Assembly (NCBI GenBank): GCA_021731815.1 | Contig: JAKFWO010000009.1 | Span: 40,352 to 104,351, forward strand | Length of the DNA: 64,000 nt | Direction: 5' to 3' | Source: Hyphomonadaceae bacterium | GTDB taxonomy: Bacteria > Pseudomonadota > Alphaproteobacteria > Caulobacterales > Aquidulcibacteraceae | In this document: piece after piece, positions 62,215-64,000 of the stretch | Layout of the letters: each line of letters begins with the position of its first letter | How positions within the stretch are numbered: position 1 is the stretch's first letter | Program-made: the position numbers and the translations under genes | Notes under the pieces: generated by a model | Told to the model about the DNA's origin: nothing | What the model saw: the letters and a program-made list of their open reading frames with translations, nothing else | Database searches by the model: none

Positions 62215-63363
62215 TCAGGTTTTGGGCTGCAACCGGATCAGCGCCCCTTCGCTCTCATCGGTGAGGACATAGAGAAACCCGTCGGGACCGGCCCGCACAT
62301 CGCGAATGCGGGCATCGAGGCCGGTCAACAATTTTTCTTCCCCGACGATCCGGTCACCCTCGACATCGAGCCGGGCCAGATGCCGGCCGGCCAGCGCACC
62401 AACAAACAGATCCCCGGTCCAGCCCGGATATTTGTCCCCTGAATAAAAGGCCATGCCGGACGGCGCGATGGAGGGCCGCCAATAATAGATTGGCTGTTCC
62501 AGACCTTCTTTGGCGGAACCTTCACCGATCGGCAGCCCGGAATAGTCCACGCCATAGGTGATGATCGGCCAGCCATAATTCTTTCCGGCCAATGGAATAT
62601 TGATTTCGTCCCCGCCTTTGGCGCCATGCTCATGGGTCCAGAGCGCATTGCTCACCGGATTGAGCGCGGCACCCTGAACATTGCGATGGCCCCAGGACCA
62701 GATTTCCGCCGCTCCACCGCCTTGCGCGAAAGGATTGTCCGCCGGGATCGAACCATCATCACGGATCCTGACGATTTTCCCGATCGTATTGGCCCGATTC
62801 TGCGCCTGGTCGCGCCCGGAATACCGGTCGCCCAAAGTCACATAAAGCGTGCGGTCGGCAGCGAAGACCAAACGCGAGCCGAAATGATGCTGGCTGCGCA
62901 TGCTGGGTTTTTGGCGGAAGATCACTTCGACGTCGGTGAGTTGCGTCGCATCCTCGCTCAGGCGGCCGCGCAACACCGCGCTGTGATTGGCATTCCCGGC
63001 TGGTTCGGAAAAAGAGAGATAGACAAGCCGGTTTTCACCGAAATCCGGATGGATCACCACATCCAGCAATCCACCCTGACCTTCATCCAGCACGGGCGGC
63101 AGGCCGGTGACCGGCGGGAGGATCATCCCATCCGCGCCGATCACCCGTAATTGCCCGCTTTGTTCGGTAACCAGAAATCGGCCATCCGGAAGAAAAGCCA
63201 GCCCCCAGGGACGGTCGAGACCGATGGCCACCGCCACCGGCTCAATCGAAACGCTGGCGCTGGCAGGAATGGGGGCCCGTGTCAGTCCTCCATTCTGGCG
63301 TGGTTCTGCGCAGGCTCCCAGAGCCCCAAGGCACAGGATCAGGGAAGCGATATGCAGGCGCAC
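62215..63363 (-). CDS. PQQ-dependent aldose sugar dehydrogenase, lipoprotein
   Basis: 382-residue beta-propeller enzyme of the YliI/Asd-type soluble glucose dehydrogenase family. RLHIASLILCLGALGAC is a lipoprotein signal (LGAC). Propeller and active-site motifs are LDRPWGLAFLPDGRFLVTEQ, GGLLDVVIHPDFGENRLVYL, SQHHFGSRLVFAADRTLYVT, GDRYSGRDQAQNRANTIGKI, IWSWGHRNVQGAALNPVSNA and LWTHEHGAKGGDEINIP. GTG 63363 is chosen for the GGAG 7 nt upstream; in-frame codons before it lack a signal. PQQ genes are not in the window, so cofactor supply is unknown. Confidence 0.93.
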   Translation of the reverse strand: MRLHIASLILCLGALGACAEPRQNGGLTRAPIPASASVSIEPVAVAIGLDRPWGLAFLPDGRFLVTEQSGQLRVIGADGMILPPVTGLPPVLDEGQGGLLDVVIHPDFGENRLVYLSFSEPAGNANHSAVLRGRLSEDATQLTDVEVIFRQKPSMRSQHHFGSRLVFAADRTLYVTLGDRYSGRDQAQNRANTIGKIVRIRDDGSIPADNPFAQGGGAAEIWSWGHRNVQGAALNPVSNALWTHEHGAKGGDEINIPLAGKNYGWPIITYGVDYSGLPIGEGSAKEGLEQPIYYWRPSIAPSGMAFYSGDKYPGWTGDLFVGALAGRHLARLDVEGDRIVGEEKLLTGLDARIRDVRAGPDGFLYVLTDESEGALIRLQPKT

Positions 63364-63401
63364 GGTGTACTCCTTCAAATCCTGGCCGCCGATCGCGGCA
63401 C

Positions 63402-63776
63402 TCACGCGCCCATATAGAAGGCGTTGAGCTTGTTGCCGTCAAGGTCCCGGAAATAGCCGGCATAGAAGCCCGGAATTGTCCCGCGCGGTCCGGCCGGGCC
63501 TTCGCAGGTTCCGCCAAGTTCCAGTGCCTTTGCATAGATGCGATCGACACTCGCTTTGTCCTTGGCTTCGATTGCCACCATCACGCCATTTCCGACGGTC
63601 GCCGGCTGACCGTCAAAGGGCATGGTGACGCCAATTCCGCATCCGTCACCGATAGTCCACGCAATGAAGCGTTCACCCTCCATCATGCGTTTGGCGCCAA
63701 TTTCGCCGAGCAATGTATCATAAAACGCCGCCGCCCGCGCCAAATCATTGGTTCCGATCGTTACATAGCCAATCAT
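63402..63776 (-). CDS. VOC (glyoxalase/bleomycin-resistance/dioxygenase) family protein
   Basis: 124-residue single-domain VOC protein: IGYVTIGTNDLARAAAFYDT at the start, GVTMPFDGQPATVGNGVMVA mid-protein, and GTIPGFYAGYFRDLDGNKLN at the end, with the metal-binding His absent at the first position (IGT context) but Glu/His candidates later. Function is not assignable; such proteins act as lyases, dioxygenases or resistance factors. It is 38 bp from the PQQ dehydrogenase start on the same strand and could be cotranscribed. Confidence 0.85.
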   Translation of the reverse strand: MIGYVTIGTNDLARAAAFYDTLLGEIGAKRMMEGERFIAWTIGDGCGIGVTMPFDGQPATVGNGVMVAIEAKDKASVDRIYAKALELGGTCEGPAGPRGTIPGFYAGYFRDLDGNKLNAFYMGA

Positions 63777-63838
63777 TTCTGTGTCCCTGTCTGCGCCGCC
63801 ATTCCGGCCTGTGCCAAAACGCAGTATACGTTTCTCTT

Positions 63839-63870
63839 TTGTTCCGCAAGTCCGTTGTTCTGCAAGTCTG
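63839..63870. repeat. Tandem repeat, 16 bp x 2, imperfect
   Basis: TTGTTCCGCAAGTCCG followed by TTGTTCTGCAAGTCTG, upstream of the VOC gene. Confidence 0.85.
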
Positions 63871-64000
63871 TTTTTCGAAATTTCTGTCGGCGTAAATCAT
63901 ACCGTGAAATATGGCCGGGTCCAGCCGCTTTCCGTGGTTCCCGATCGGAAAAATCAACGCAACTTCATGACGATTGCGGGAGGAACGCGCCCCAATTACC

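Overview
The window is GC-rich chromosomal DNA, most likely from an alphaproteobacterium. This rests on several features: a split, three-subunit-type proton-translocating transhydrogenase (pntAB-pntB), a YlxR/L7Ae fusion between nusA and infB, a DUF2336 gene, a pair of DUF465 (YdcH-like) genes, secA divergent from a parvulin-type prolyl isomerase lipoprotein, and GANTC (CcrM-type) sites clustered in an intergenic palindrome. I cannot name the genus from sequence alone. Nearly every gene is ordinary core metabolism or information processing; only about 7.2-14.3 kb looks accessory.

Layout. 1-6.9 kb: a ferredoxin-NADP reductase cut by the window edge, chorismate mutase overlapping a convergent Hpt gene, RidA, a FemAB-like acyltransferase, TetR plus Nudix, and serine acetyltransferase. 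7.2-14.3 kb (accessory): a decayed IS3-family element, a DUF2145 lipoprotein, comM, a second IS3 remnant, and two translationally coupled glycosyltransferases. 14.5-24.5 kb: enoyl-CoA hydratase, two DUF465 genes facing away from each other across a GANTC palindrome, an HD phosphohydrolase, secA with a downstream lipoprotein, a divergent PpiC lipoprotein, and a solitary VirD4/TraG-like ATPase without membrane anchor. 24.5-41.2 kb is a long minus-strand block read from high to low coordinates: tkt, sodB, DUF1428, glyS, a Rho-independent terminator, then rimP-nusA-ylxR-infB, GMC oxidoreductase, a frameshifted DUF2336 gene and rluD. 41.4-45.7 kb (plus strand): YcgN-like protein, a coiled-coil/HhH membrane protein, pirin, tRNA-Arg(CCT) and fmt. 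45.7-56.4 kb (minus): two tandem signal peptidase I genes, a metallo-beta-lactamase-fold hydrolase, a CitE-like lyase, a class A penicillin-binding protein, pntB-pntAB, an MscS channel and queA. 56.5-64 kb: acyl-CoA dehydrogenase with a coupled enoyl-CoA hydratase, an HNH nuclease, a pilus/secretin N-domain protein, a dual-specificity-type phosphatase in operon with an NrtR-like regulator, a PQQ-type sugar dehydrogenase lipoprotein and a VOC protein.

How genes work together. The rimP-nusA-ylxR-infB group couples ribosome maturation, transcription elongation and translation initiation, and fmt with tRNA-Arg adds to the translation theme. The secA, ppiC and lepB genes serve protein export. The acyl-CoA dehydrogenase and hydratase pair could act in consecutive steps of beta-oxidation or of carboxylate degradation.

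The most unusual property I see is not one gene but a pattern. At least a dozen short tandem duplications (period 11-19 bp, 2-4 copies, often slightly diverged) are scattered over intergenic leaders and also inside low-complexity protein linkers. Other points worth a look are the GANTC palindrome, the unanchored VirD4-like ATPase, the Cys-containing insert in PntAB, the shared Cys pair of the twin signal peptidases, and the frameshift in the DUF2336 gene. I found no convincing new defence or mobile system.
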